Positions 8,894-16,441 of a stretch of DNA of 64,000 nt are shown one piece after another; within the stretch, counting starts at the first letter, position 1, and the number at the start of each line of letters is the position of its first letter. The DNA comes from Lachnospiraceae bacterium (GTDB taxonomy: Bacteria; Bacillota; Clostridia; Lachnospirales; Lachnospiraceae): NCBI GenBank assembly GCA_016294075.1, contig JAEDCQ010000007.1, positions 1-64,000 on the forward strand, written 5' to 3'. The notes under the pieces are model-generated. The model saw nothing but the letters and a program-made list of their open reading frames with translations. It did no database searches and had not been told where the DNA came from. Position numbers and translations under genes: made by a program.

Positions 8894-10498
8894 TCAGTTA
8901 TCCCATTTGTCACAAAGAGAATTAATCTGATCGGCAAATTTTCCAAGCTCCTTATTCGGACGTCCTTCACATTTTTTAATCACACCGATTAAGCGCTGTC
9001 CTGCTGCCAGCAACCGTTCAAATACACCGGATGCGGCATGCGGCTTCTTAACAACCGTGACGCGTACCGGTTCCGCTTCATAATCAAATGTGTTAGTAAT
9101 CAGATTAAATTTTGTACCACTGTATGGTGCATATGCATCCATATCATACTCATCAATCAAACACTGTGCAAACGTATCCGTAACCGAATCTTCTCCATGG
9201 ACTACAAAGACACGTTTCGGTTTTTTCTCAAAGCCCGTTACCCAATCTATCAGACCGTTTTTATCGGCATGACCACTGATGCCGGCAAGCTTTTCAATAC
9301 TTGCACGCACTTCAATCTGCTCACCGAATAATTTGACTTCCTGTGCGCCCTCCAATAAAAATCTTCCCAATGTACCGACAGCCTGATAACCTACAAACAG
9401 TATCGTACATTCCGGTCTCCACAAATTATGTTTTAAGTGATGGCGGATACGTCCCGCTTCACACATACCGGAAGCAGAAATAATGACCTTCGGAGTCATA
9501 TCGAAGTTAATGGCTTTCGATTCATCGCTCGTAATACTTAAATGCAATCCCTGAAAACGGATTGGATTGATTCCGCGTCTTACAAGATCCAATGCCTCTT
9601 CATCAAAACAGGTCATTTCATTTTCCATAAAGATACCGGTTGCTTCCACAGCAAGCGGGCTGTCTACATATATGGGAAAATTAGGGAATCCCTGAATCAT
9701 ATTGTCCTCTTTTATTTTACGGATAAAATACAGCATCTCCTGCGTTCTGCCGACTGCAAAAGAAGGAATGACAACATTGCCTCCACGGTTAAAGGTCTCC
9801 TGAATAATACGCGCAAGTTCCTTTACATAATCCGGACGTTCCAGAGAATGCAGACGATCTCCGTATGTTGATTCCATTACAACATAATCGGCCTCTGCAG
9901 TCTTCTTCGGGTCGCGAAGAAGCGGCTGATTCGTATTGCCGATATCACCCGAGAATACAACCTTTCTTTCTTCTCCGCCCTCCTTCATCCAAACCTCAAT
10001 GCTGGAAGAACCCAAAAGATGCCCGATGTCCGTAAAACGAATCTCAATTCCTTCTGCTACCTGTATTTTCTGATCGTATGCGCAGGGAATAATATTTCGG
10101 ATAATACCGTCTGCGTCCTCCATCGTATAGATTGGTTCTTTTTCTTTTAGCTGCGAAGTACGCTTTGCCTTGCGGTTACGCCATTCTGCCTCCTGCATCT
10201 GAATATGTGCGCAGTCACGAAGCATAATACTGCATAAATCGGCACTTGCCTCGGTCATAAAAACCTGCCCTCTGAAGCCTCTTGCATACAAAAGCGGCAG
10301 ATATCCCGAATGATCCACATGTGCATGCGTTAAAAATACATAATCAATCAACGGAGGTTCCACCGGAAGCGGCGCATTTTCAAACAGATTCGTCCCCTGC
10401 TCCATTCCGTAATCCACCAAAATATGTTTCCCACAAGCATTCAGATAATGACAGCTCCCCGTAACTTCATGGGCTGCACCGATAAATATCAATTTCAT
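8894..10498 (-). CDS. Beta-CASP metallo-beta-lactamase-fold RNA hydrolase
   Basis: A CPSF73/YSH1-like nuclease candidate. HAHVDHSGYLP gives the HxHxDH zinc motif, followed by GHLLGSSSIEVW. The beta-CASP part shows DSPLAVEAT and SGMCEAGRIRHHL, and SGHADKNGL and VFVVHGE complete the metal-binding set. At 534 aa it lacks the C-terminal domain of RNase J. The start was moved 7 codons downstream of the longest frame because GGAGG stands 7 nt before the ATG at 10498. The RNA substrate is unknown; the gene appears to stand alone. Confidence 0.88.
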   Translation of the reverse strand: MKLIFIGAAHEVTGSCHYLNACGKHILVDYGMEQGTNLFENAPLPVEPPLIDYVFLTHAHVDHSGYLPLLYARGFRGQVFMTEASADLCSIMLRDCAHIQMQEAEWRNRKAKRTSQLKEKEPIYTMEDADGIIRNIIPCAYDQKIQVAEGIEIRFTDIGHLLGSSSIEVWMKEGGEERKVVFSGDIGNTNQPLLRDPKKTAEADYVVMESTYGDRLHSLERPDYVKELARIIQETFNRGGNVVIPSFAVGRTQEMLYFIRKIKEDNMIQGFPNFPIYVDSPLAVEATGIFMENEMTCFDEEALDLVRRGINPIRFQGLHLSITSDESKAINFDMTPKVIISASGMCEAGRIRHHLKHNLWRPECTILFVGYQAVGTLGRFLLEGAQEVKLFGEQIEVRASIEKLAGISGHADKNGLIDWVTGFEKKPKRVFVVHGEDSVTDTFAQCLIDEYDMDAYAPYSGTKFNLITNTFDYEAEPVRVTVVKKPHAASGVFERLLAAGQRLIGVIKKCEGRPNKELGKFADQINSLCDKWDN

Positions 10499-10657
10499 AA
10501 GCGCACCTCCGGCAATCATTTTTTACTAACAAAGAGCATCCCAGACTCCCCTCAAGCTTATTGGATCCTCTGTCTAATATATAAATATATTGTATCATTT
10601 ATTTGTATATTATGGTAGGGGATAAAAACTTTTAGAAAATCTCATATGCATCATCCA

Positions 10658-11083
10658 TCACCTTACAATTTCAATTCCCATAATCTGCTCCATTGCTATC
10701 TTCATTCCGCTATCCATGATGATAGTATTTTGTGTCTCATCTATCTTTTTTACCGTCCCAATATCCGTAAGGTAGGCGCCGCCGCACTTCTGCGCGTCCG
10801 GTTTAAAATAGATAACGGAAACCTTCCACTTCTCGGAAAGATGCTGTGATATTTCATAAAGTTTCTCATTGATACTTTCTATGGCACTTTCATCGAGCAT
10901 TATCCTATCATCCGTAAGCCTTGCGGTTTCCTCAATTGCTTCCTCATGACCGGCAAGTGCAGAAAAAGGAGCAAACTGCGCAGCCCTGTCATGGAGCGAC
11001 ATATGTGCACGTTCCACGGACTGATGATGGGGCAGATTAATAATATCGTCATATCTATGTGCATCCTTATAATATCCGTTCAT
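10658..11083 (-). CDS. YolD-like protein, partner of the Y-family polymerase
   Basis: A 141-aa YolD-family protein, recognised by the conserved HDRAAQFAPFSALAGHEEAI segment (about 32-51) and a beta-rich C-terminal half. YolD proteins are usually coupled to UvrX/UmuC-like translesion polymerases and are thought to be UmuD-like accessory factors. Its ATG overlaps the polymerase stop codon (ATGA), so it is the second gene of an SOS-controlled two-gene operon. The start has GGAGG 8-9 nt upstream, inside the polymerase gene. Confidence 0.85.
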   Translation of the reverse strand: MNGYYKDAHRYDDIINLPHHQSVERAHMSLHDRAAQFAPFSALAGHEEAIEETARLTDDRIMLDESAIESINEKLYEISQHLSEKWKVSVIYFKPDAQKCGGAYLTDIGTVKKIDETQNTIIMDSGMKIAMEQIMGIEIVR

Positions 11084-12603
11084 GCTTTATGACCTCCAAT
11101 CTGCTCATTTCTTTCTCTGGTCGTTGCCCCTTCCTCAAAATTGATTCCCTTTAGAACTGCGTTCTTGCCAAATTTTTTCTGAATATCCAAAATGGCATGC
11201 TGCATCCGTTTTTCCTTCTCACACTCTTCTTTCTGCAGTTTTCTTTCTCGTTCAAGAGCTTCATAATCCGTAAACAAATCCAACTGTTCAAAGGTTTGTT
11301 CCTCTGTCACTTCACTCTCCGGAACTACCCTCGCTGCCACAATATTTATCCTGCGTACCAGCAAATCCCAATTGATAATTCTGTCAAATAATTCTTCTAC
11401 CGCCCGCATAATAATCTTAGTAGATGAGGTCAGTCCGGGCAGATTAACCGTTCCGTGTGCATGTTTGGGAATCCTTCTTCCATAATGGTCTGTCGTAACC
11501 TCACCGCGATACTTTTTCCTGATTACAGGGTCAGTCAGACTCTCTACATCATAGCCTATAGTAAGTACCATCTGGTCAGTAACCAACTTCTTGTCCACCA
11601 TATCCAGCACCAGCAAATCCGTCATTTCTTTTACAATCAGCTTTGCCTTTTGAGCAGTATACGCACAATGAAGTACCTGACCGGAGCCCAGACTGTTTTT
11701 CTCCGGTTTATAGGCTTTAATCTCTGCAATCGTAGTAGGCTCCCATCCCCATGCATGGTCTATCAGAAGTTCTGCATTGATGCCGAATAACTTATATAAA
11801 AGAGCCTCATTATGATACTCGTTTGCTTTTCCTAAAGAACAACGGGCTACATCTCCCATTGTAAACATGCCGTTTTCCATAAGCTTTTTGGCATACCCCG
11901 GTCCAACACGCCAAAAATCTGTCAGCGGAGCATGATTCCACAAAAGCTGTCGATAAGACCTCTCATCCAATTCGGCAATACGGACCCCGTCCTTATCTGC
12001 CGGCATTTTTTTAGCCACTATATCCATAGCTATCTTACACAAATACATATTGGTGCCAATGCCTGCTGTTGCTGTCACACCGGTTTCCTGTAATACATCC
12101 CGAATCATTTTAAGTGCAAGGTCATGCGCACTCATTTTATAAATATCCAGATAGGTTGTGGCATCAATAAACACTTCATCAACGGAATATACATGCATAT
12201 CCTCCGGCGCGATATACCTTAAATAGATGTCAAAAATTCTCGTACTGTAGTCCATGTAATATGCCATTCTCGGAACTGCTGCAATATAAGAGATTTCAAG
12301 CTCCGGTGACCTTGCCAGCTCTACCGCATTAAAGGATGCACCTGTAAATTCTCTGCCCGGTGCTTTCGCCTTTCTCTCTATATTTGCTTCTCTGATCCTC
12401 TGAACCACTTCAAATAATCTTGGTCTTCCCGGAATGCCATAGCTTTTAAGTGAAGGCGATACAGCAAGACATATCGTCTTCTCTGTTCTGCCTGCATCCG
12501 CAACGACCAGATTTGTTGTCAAAGGGTCCAGACCTCTTTCTATACATTCCACAGAGGCATAAAATGATTTCAAATCGATTGCAATGTATGTTCTGTCTGA
12601 CAT
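11080..12603 (-). CDS. Y-family translesion DNA polymerase (UvrX/UmuC type)
   Basis: Error-prone lesion-bypass polymerase. IAIDLKSFYASVE (8-20) and the catalytic SVDE (140-143) carry the metal-binding acidic residues of palm and fingers; a helix-hairpin-helix-like region and a little-finger domain follow. QLDLF at 440-444 matches the beta sliding-clamp binding motif well. A charged helical tail ends the 507-aa protein, longer than DinB. The LexA operator at 12701-12714 covers its predicted transcription start. It is cotranscribed with the YolD gene. Confidence 0.94.
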   Translation of the reverse strand: MSDRTYIAIDLKSFYASVECIERGLDPLTTNLVVADAGRTEKTICLAVSPSLKSYGIPGRPRLFEVVQRIREANIERKAKAPGREFTGASFNAVELARSPELEISYIAAVPRMAYYMDYSTRIFDIYLRYIAPEDMHVYSVDEVFIDATTYLDIYKMSAHDLALKMIRDVLQETGVTATAGIGTNMYLCKIAMDIVAKKMPADKDGVRIAELDERSYRQLLWNHAPLTDFWRVGPGYAKKLMENGMFTMGDVARCSLGKANEYHNEALLYKLFGINAELLIDHAWGWEPTTIAEIKAYKPEKNSLGSGQVLHCAYTAQKAKLIVKEMTDLLVLDMVDKKLVTDQMVLTIGYDVESLTDPVIRKKYRGEVTTDHYGRRIPKHAHGTVNLPGLTSSTKIIMRAVEELFDRIINWDLLVRRINIVAARVVPESEVTEEQTFEQLDLFTDYEALERERKLQKEECEKEKRMQHAILDIQKKFGKNAVLKGINFEEGATTRERNEQIGGHKA

Positions 12604-12693
12604 TTTGCGCCTCCTTACTTTTTATTTTTAGCTATATTTTCCTTATAGGCTCAAGTTTTATTTTTCTTTCCAAATATTCCCTTTATCTTGTAG

Positions 12694-12722
12694 TTGAAAA
12701 CGAACATTTGTTCGTATATAAT
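12694..12722 (+). promoter_or_regulatory. Plus-strand SOS promoter with LexA box in its spacer
   Basis: TTGAAA (12694-12699), a 17-nt spacer and TATAAT (12717-12722) form a near-consensus promoter reading toward the small gene at 12787. The LexA palindrome occupies 14 of the 17 spacer bases, so bound LexA would block RNA polymerase directly. Confidence 0.75.
12701..12714. promoter_or_regulatory. LexA (SOS) operator
   Basis: CGAACATTTGTTCG is a Gram-positive SOS box with perfect CGAAC/GTTCG arms. It lies between the divergent Y-family polymerase gene and the small gene at 12787, and overlaps promoter elements in both directions. Confidence 0.9.
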
Positions 12723-12749
12723 TATAGCAAATTATTTCATTATCGTAAA
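12721..12749 (-). promoter_or_regulatory. Minus-strand promoter of the Y-polymerase-yolD operon
   Basis: TATAAT on the minus strand (12721-12726) with TTTACG (12744-12749) 17 nt upstream. Transcription would start inside the LexA box. Its -10 box overlaps that of the opposing promoter. Confidence 0.6.
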
Positions 12750-12786
12750 GAATAAAGTAAATTTTTCATATGCGGAGGGGATATTT

Positions 12787-13065
12787 ATGAGTCAGATTTT
12801 ATCACAAAACTCTCACGATTATCTATCTATGCAGATAATTCCGGTTATTGCTTCTTTTAATGATGAAGGACAAATCAAGCCCCTTTATGTTGGAATCAAT
12901 GGGAAACAATACAAGGTTGATTCCTATTGGATACGACGAAGCTTTTCGAATCAGATAGAGTTTCACTGCAGGCTTCTTATTGAAAATATGCTTAAACCGA
13001 TTATCATCACTTATTATTTGCATGAATGTATCTGGACAATACCAAATCATCCGGAAAATAATTAA
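12787..13065 (+). CDS. Small SOS-controlled protein of unknown function
   Basis: A 92-aa soluble protein whose ATG is preceded by GGAGGGG at good spacing. I do not recognise a named family with confidence. The middle (about 16-75) reads as a beta-rich unit with an Asp/Gly turn, IKPLYVGINGKQYKVDSYW, and a later Trp. That layout resembles DUF6504, a small domain found beside Y-family polymerases in Actinobacteria; this is a pattern-level guess. It diverges from the polymerase-yolD operon and shares its LexA operator, so a role in lesion bypass or its control is a reasonable hypothesis. Confidence 0.75.
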   Translation: MSQILSQNSHDYLSMQIIPVIASFNDEGQIKPLYVGINGKQYKVDSYWIRRSFSNQIEFHCRLLIENMLKPIIITYYLHECIWTIPNHPENN

Positions 13066-13066
13066 G

Positions 13067-13094
13067 GCCGGTGGTTTTTTGAGTTACCACCGGC
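13067..13094. terminator. Hairpin, probable terminator
   Basis: A 9-bp GC-rich perfect stem (13067-13075 and 13086-13094) lies just past the stop codon of the small SOS gene. The T-rich stretch is in the loop on the plus strand, and only a loose TTAATTATTTT tail follows on the minus strand, so termination in either direction is unproven. Confidence 0.5.
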
Positions 13095-13105
13095 TCTCAC
13101 AAGCA

Positions 13106-13250
13106 TTATTTCAGGTTCTCCGCCAGAGCAGACAGAACCTGCTCCACACGAATGGGTTTGGTGATGTGACCGTTCATGCCGGCACGGAAGGCATTTTCCC
13201 TATCCTCCTCAAAGGCATTGGCGGTCGTTGCAAGGCACGGACGTGTCTCG
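13106..13250 (-). pseudogene. Remnant of a receiver (REC) domain, C-terminal end only
   Basis: Minus-strand translation gives about 45 codons ending in a stop at 13106: ANAFEEDRENAFRAGMNG, then HITKPIRVEQVLSALAENLK. This is the alpha4-beta5-alpha5 end of a response-regulator or hybrid-kinase receiver domain, including the conserved Lys-Pro. Upstream the homology fades after TTANAF and runs into the tRNA terminator, so no start codon or phosphoacceptor Asp remains. The piece is visibly more GC-rich than its surroundings, suggesting a deletion scar or an imported fragment next to the tRNA gene. Confidence 0.75.
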
Positions 13251-13258
13251 ATAATATA

Positions 13259-13286
13259 AAAAAGACATCCTAAGGGATGTCTTTTT
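13259..13286. terminator. Terminator of tRNA-Gly
   Basis: A 12-bp stem including A5/T5 ends (13259-13270 and 13275-13286) with a 4-nt loop and a T-run on the minus strand, 14 nt past the tRNA 3' end. Confidence 0.85.
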
Positions 13287-13299
13287 CATGTTATCCGAG

Positions 13300-13371
13300 A
13301 GCGCGAGACGGGGATCGAACCCGCGACCCTCTCCTTGGCAAGGAGATGCTCCACCGCTGAGCCACTCGCGC
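13300..13371 (-). tRNA. tRNA-Gly (anticodon GCC)
   Basis: Minus-strand cloverleaf: acceptor stem GCGCGAG paired with CTCGCGC, a D arm with GAGTGGCTCAG, anticodon loop TTGCCAA giving GCC, and the T arm with GGTTCGATCC. The discriminator base is U and CCA is not encoded. It has its own promoter (13404-13432) and terminator (13259-13286), so it is a single-gene unit. Confidence 0.95.
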
Positions 13372-13403
13372 ATATTATGTCTGCCGTTACAACGACAAAA
13401 CAT

Positions 13404-13432
13404 AATATAACCGATAAAAATCTATTTGTCAA
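13404..13432 (-). promoter_or_regulatory. Promoter of tRNA-Gly
   Basis: TTGACA (13427-13432), a 17-nt spacer and TATATT (13404-13409) on the minus strand. The -35 box lies inside the last codons of the upstream GH3 gene. Confidence 0.8.
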
Positions 13433-14762
13433 TAGCTCCGGCGTATTTTATTCGATACACTCTTGCAAGAGAATCATTAATACGTGCTTCACTAATCGTA
13501 CCGTCCTTGACAGCCGCCAATACGCCTTCATATGCTTCCTCAAAATTCTCCGGCATTAAAAGCATATCCGCACCGGCCTTAAGCGCCATGATACATGCCT
13601 GTGAAGAATCATAGTACTCTGAAATAGCTGACATATTCAGTGCATCGGTAATAACAACGCCATTGTATCCCATTTCTTCCCGCAGTACATCCGTAATCAC
13701 TTTCTTGGATAAAGATGCGGATGTATTATCACCTGTTATGGAAGGAACCGCAAAATGTCCTACCATTATCATCTTTGCCCCGGCTTCAATACCTGCCGCA
13801 AAAGGCTTAAGCTCCGTTTCCCGCATTTCTTCTAAGGTTCTGTCTGTGGATGCTAATTCTTCATGTGTATCCCCATCCGCATTCCCCTGTCCCGGAAAAT
13901 GTTTCAGACAGGCAGTTACACCTGTTTCTTCTAGTGCTTTTACGGAAGATGCCACCATAGAAGATACATTATCCGCGTCACTTCCAAACGAACGCGTTCC
14001 GATTGCTTTATTGTTCGGATTGGTCAATACATCTGCAACCGGTGCAAAGTTTAGATTAAAACCATACTCACACAAATAGTTCCCTATCTCCTTATATACC
14101 TCATATGCATTATTCGGATCACTTGTTTCCCCAATTTGGGCGCAGGAATCAACTTTATTAAGCTTTAACGCATCCGCCACTCTGGCAACACTGTCACCTT
14201 CTTCATCTACTGCAAGAAATATCGGATATTTACTCATCGATACTGTATTTGCAAGCATTTCGGTAATCTGGTCTTTAGATTGAATATTCTGCTCAAAATA
14301 AACAAGGCCTCCGACCGGATACTTATCCAAGGCTTCCTTCGTGCCGTCACCTGCTTTGACAGCCTTGTCAACATTAGTCAAAGCCTCCGGAGTAATGATA
14401 AACAAACCTGCCACTCTATCCTCTAAAGACATTTCCGAAATACAGGAATTCACTACTTCCTCAAGCAAATCCTCTTCTGTATATTCCTCAACTTCCGTTG
14501 TTGTTTCTTCTGTCTCGGGAACAGCTTCCTCTACCGATGTGGTCTGCATTTCTTCCGCAGCCTGCGCCATCGCCTCTTCTTCCAATCGCTGCTGTTTGCG
14601 TTTTTCAAGAGCATTACCTCCTGCTCTGACAGCAACAAAAGCTCCGACCCCTACGACGGCAAGAACCAAAGCAAGCGATACATAAGCTAATATCTGATTG
14701 CGGATTCTACGCTTTCTCCTATACTCTCTTTTATCATCATCCTGAAATTCCAAATCTGACAT
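13422..14762 (-). CDS. Membrane-anchored GH3 glycosidase (NagZ-like)
   Basis: Glycoside hydrolase family 3, probably a beta-N-acetylhexosaminidase acting on cell-wall or dietary glycans outside the cell. A basic N-terminus is followed by one membrane segment (about 25-45) and a Glu/Thr-rich linker (about 55-105). The catalytic domain has the NagZ hallmark KHFPGQG (287-293), His300 in DTHEEL matching the NagZ acid/base loop, and the predicted nucleophile Asp373 in VITDALNM. Length 446 aa. AAAGGAG precedes the ATG, and a good promoter lies at 14788-14816. Substrate specificity cannot be fixed from sequence. Confidence 0.9.
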   Translation of the reverse strand: MSDLEFQDDDKREYRRKRRIRNQILAYVSLALVLAVVGVGAFVAVRAGGNALEKRKQQRLEEEAMAQAAEEMQTTSVEEAVPETEETTTEVEEYTEEDLLEEVVNSCISEMSLEDRVAGLFIITPEALTNVDKAVKAGDGTKEALDKYPVGGLVYFEQNIQSKDQITEMLANTVSMSKYPIFLAVDEEGDSVARVADALKLNKVDSCAQIGETSDPNNAYEVYKEIGNYLCEYGFNLNFAPVADVLTNPNNKAIGTRSFGSDADNVSSMVASSVKALEETGVTACLKHFPGQGNADGDTHEELASTDRTLEEMRETELKPFAAGIEAGAKMIMVGHFAVPSITGDNTSASLSKKVITDVLREEMGYNGVVITDALNMSAISEYYDSSQACIMALKAGADMLLMPENFEEAYEGVLAAVKDGTISEARINDSLARVYRIKYAGAIDK

Positions 14763-14787
14763 AATACTCCTTTCTCACACATGTTTG

Positions 14788-14816
14788 AGTATAACATATA
14801 TCATGATTTGTTCCAA
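14788..14816 (-). promoter_or_regulatory. Promoter of the GH3 gene
   Basis: TTGGAA (14811-14816), a 17-nt spacer and TATACT (14788-14793) on the minus strand, about 26 nt before the GH3 start codon. Confidence 0.7.
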
Positions 14817-14894
14817 TCCCATTTTTTGATATACCTTCTTAGATTTTTCTTAATTTTTTTCAAAAAGTTAGAAAACTTCTTGCCGCACAATCAG

Positions 14895-14935
14895 GAAGCG
14901 GATACCAACACACCGTTTGTATTGATATCCGCTTC
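14895..14935. terminator. Inverted repeat, possible terminator
   Basis: A perfect 10-bp stem (14895-14904 and 14926-14935) continues into an imperfect inner helix. No T-run follows on either strand. It would end the transcript from the strong promoter at 15238-15266, whose small ORF stops exactly at 14935. Confidence 0.45.
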
Positions 14936-15135
14936 TAAACTGTAATTTCCAAGGGATTATACCTCTCTTTCATTTCATTAACACGAATTCTTCTGTATTC
15001 AGTTGTCCGCGCATTTTTCACATTTTTTCTCTTGTACTGATTGTACTGCAGCATCCTCATCATTGTTTTCCTCTGCTGCTATTTTTTATGCTTTTCTACG
15101 CTGTTTGTGTTTAGATTAAGTTTTTGTTGGACCGT
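14935..15135 (-). pseudogene. Strongly promoted small ORF, probably decayed
   Basis: The 14763-15684 stretch has no intact known gene, but downstream of a consensus promoter one minus-strand frame runs from 15135 to a stop at 14935, broken by a single TAG at 15079-15081. Its first codon would be ACG, not ATG, just after AAAGGAAGG. The part after the TAG begins at an ATG (15063) behind AGAGG and gives a 42-aa basic peptide. A second frame, reached by adding one A to an A6 run near 15085, encodes an acidic peptide ending in CEKCADN. Either a small gene with lost start and frame, or a noncoding RNA; no homologue recognised. Confidence 0.4.
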
Positions 15136-15168
15136 ACCTTCCTTTCTGCTTTATTTTAATAAGTTACT

Positions 15169-15180
15169 ACTGATATCAGT
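15169..15180. repeat. Perfect 12-bp palindrome in a leader region
   Basis: ACTGATATCAGT lies between the consensus promoter at 15238-15266 and the decayed small ORF. It could be an operator or a small RNA hairpin; its role is unknown. Confidence 0.4.
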
Positions 15181-15237
15181 CTCTCTATATTAGAGATATG
15201 TGCACTTCTTTGTTTTCTCTCTGTTGTTTATGATTGA

Positions 15238-15266
15238 ATTATATAGTAACCCTTTTCATTTGTCAA
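15238..15266 (-). promoter_or_regulatory. Consensus sigma-A promoter without an obvious intact gene
   Basis: TTGACA (15261-15266), exactly 17 nt, and TATAAT (15238-15243) on the minus strand: both hexamers perfect. It reads into the decayed small ORF region about 100 nt downstream. Confidence 0.85.
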
Positions 15267-15363
15267 TACACTTTTGGCAAAATTTTTAAATATTTTTATT
15301 AATTTTGTTTCGTTTGTATTTATTCTGTTTTTAATGTGTATATTTTTTAAATTGTATATACAT

Positions 15364-15500
15364 TTAGGATGGAATTGGTACACTCGCTATATCTTTCTTT
15401 TGCAGTTCTTCTAACTGTTTTTTCAAAATCTCTATTTCGTCTGTCAAAGAATGGAATGTATTCCCCCGGCTCTTTGAGCCTGTTCTCCTACTTCTTGATA
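15364..15500 (-). pseudogene. Fragment of a coiled-coil-ending protein
   Basis: One minus-strand frame ending at a stop at 15364 reads about 45 codons: a basic stretch SRRTGSKSRGNTFHSL followed by the amphipathic helix DEIEILKKQLEELQKKDI. It looks like the C-terminus of a real protein but is closed upstream by a stop and has no start or ribosome binding site. I cannot name the family; a chance ORF remains possible. Confidence 0.3.
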
Positions 15501-15684
15501 ATCAGATAAAAGATGTCTCTTGAATATATCGCATATATTTTCACCAGTGTTCAATATTAGTAAGAAAAACTTAATGATAAAAGCAATAAATACAGTTTTC
15601 CCATACCCCTCTGGAAAACATAGCCTGATTATAATATAATGAAGCATATCTGATACAAAAAAGAATAATGAACGGAGGCTGTAT

Positions 15685-16314
15685 ATGAAATCGAAAGCAT
15701 TTGAGAAACTCGCACAAAATGTAATTAAGAATCTGGAAAAACGCAATATGGAAGGATACTATTTTGAGAATTCCAAAGCTTGTGTAGAAGCCATTATGAA
15801 TATGATTCCTGACGGAAGTACCATAAGCTGGGGCGGCTCACAGACCATTAATGAAAGCGGTATGATGGATGCACTGAAAGCATCCGGTCTGACATTAATT
15901 GACAGAACTGCTGCAAAATCACCGGAAGAAAGCAGAGAAATATATGCTAAAACTGTAATGGCAGATTATTATTTTATGAGCACAAACGCAATTACAAATG
16001 ATGGTGAATTAATCAACATTGACGGAAACGGCAATCGTGTTGCGTGTCTGATTCAGGGGCCGACCCATGTTATGATTCTGGTCGGCCGTAATAAATTTAC
16101 TGCTTCTGTAAATGCAGGTGTAGAGCGTGTACGCAATACCGCTTCTCCTGCCAATGCCATCCGCCTGAACAAAAATATTCCCTGCGGATTGACCGGAAGC
16201 TGTCATGATTGTCTTTCTCCCGAATGCTTTTGTAATCAGGTAGTAATTACGAGAAGAAGCGGGCACACCGGAAGAATCAAAGTGTTTTTAATTAATGAAG
16301 ACTTAGGCTATTAG
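15685..16314 (+). CDS. LUD-domain protein (LutC-like, lactate-utilisation family)
   Basis: A 209-aa stand-alone LUD (DUF162) protein. ISWGGSQTINESGM near 50-63 and the NxITNDGELI segment are typical. Near the C-terminus it has a Cys-rich patch, CGLTGSCHDCLSPECFC, seen in clostridial LUD proteins, which could bind metal or Fe-S. No lutA or lutB neighbours are present, so a lactate-oxidising role is not established. GGAGG precedes the ATG, and overlapping TATAAT copies lie at 15630-15640. It is monocistronic with a terminator at 16356-16383. Confidence 0.85.
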   Translation: MKSKAFEKLAQNVIKNLEKRNMEGYYFENSKACVEAIMNMIPDGSTISWGGSQTINESGMMDALKASGLTLIDRTAAKSPEESREIYAKTVMADYYFMSTNAITNDGELINIDGNGNRVACLIQGPTHVMILVGRNKFTASVNAGVERVRNTASPANAIRLNKNIPCGLTGSCHDCLSPECFCNQVVITRRSGHTGRIKVFLINEDLGY

Positions 16315-16355
16315 ATTTGGTATTACCACACATCTTCAGTTAACTTTTTACATAA

Positions 16356-16383
16356 AAAAACGGTGCCATACGGCACCGTTTTT
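16356..16383. terminator. Bidirectional terminator between the LUD gene and lysC
   Basis: A perfect 12-bp stem (16356-16367 and 16372-16383) with a 4-nt loop, flanked by A-run and T-run, sits between two convergent genes. Confidence 0.9.
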
Positions 16384-16441
16384 ATACTTACTCACACTTC
16401 ATTCGAAATAAACTGTCTGTTTTCTCATTTTATAATCTGAC

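Noticed and set aside
15444..15746. Minus-strand 100-codon frame overlapping the LUD gene start
   Set aside because: Its first part is the antisense of the LUD gene and upstream region, and the protein-like signal nearby is in another frame.
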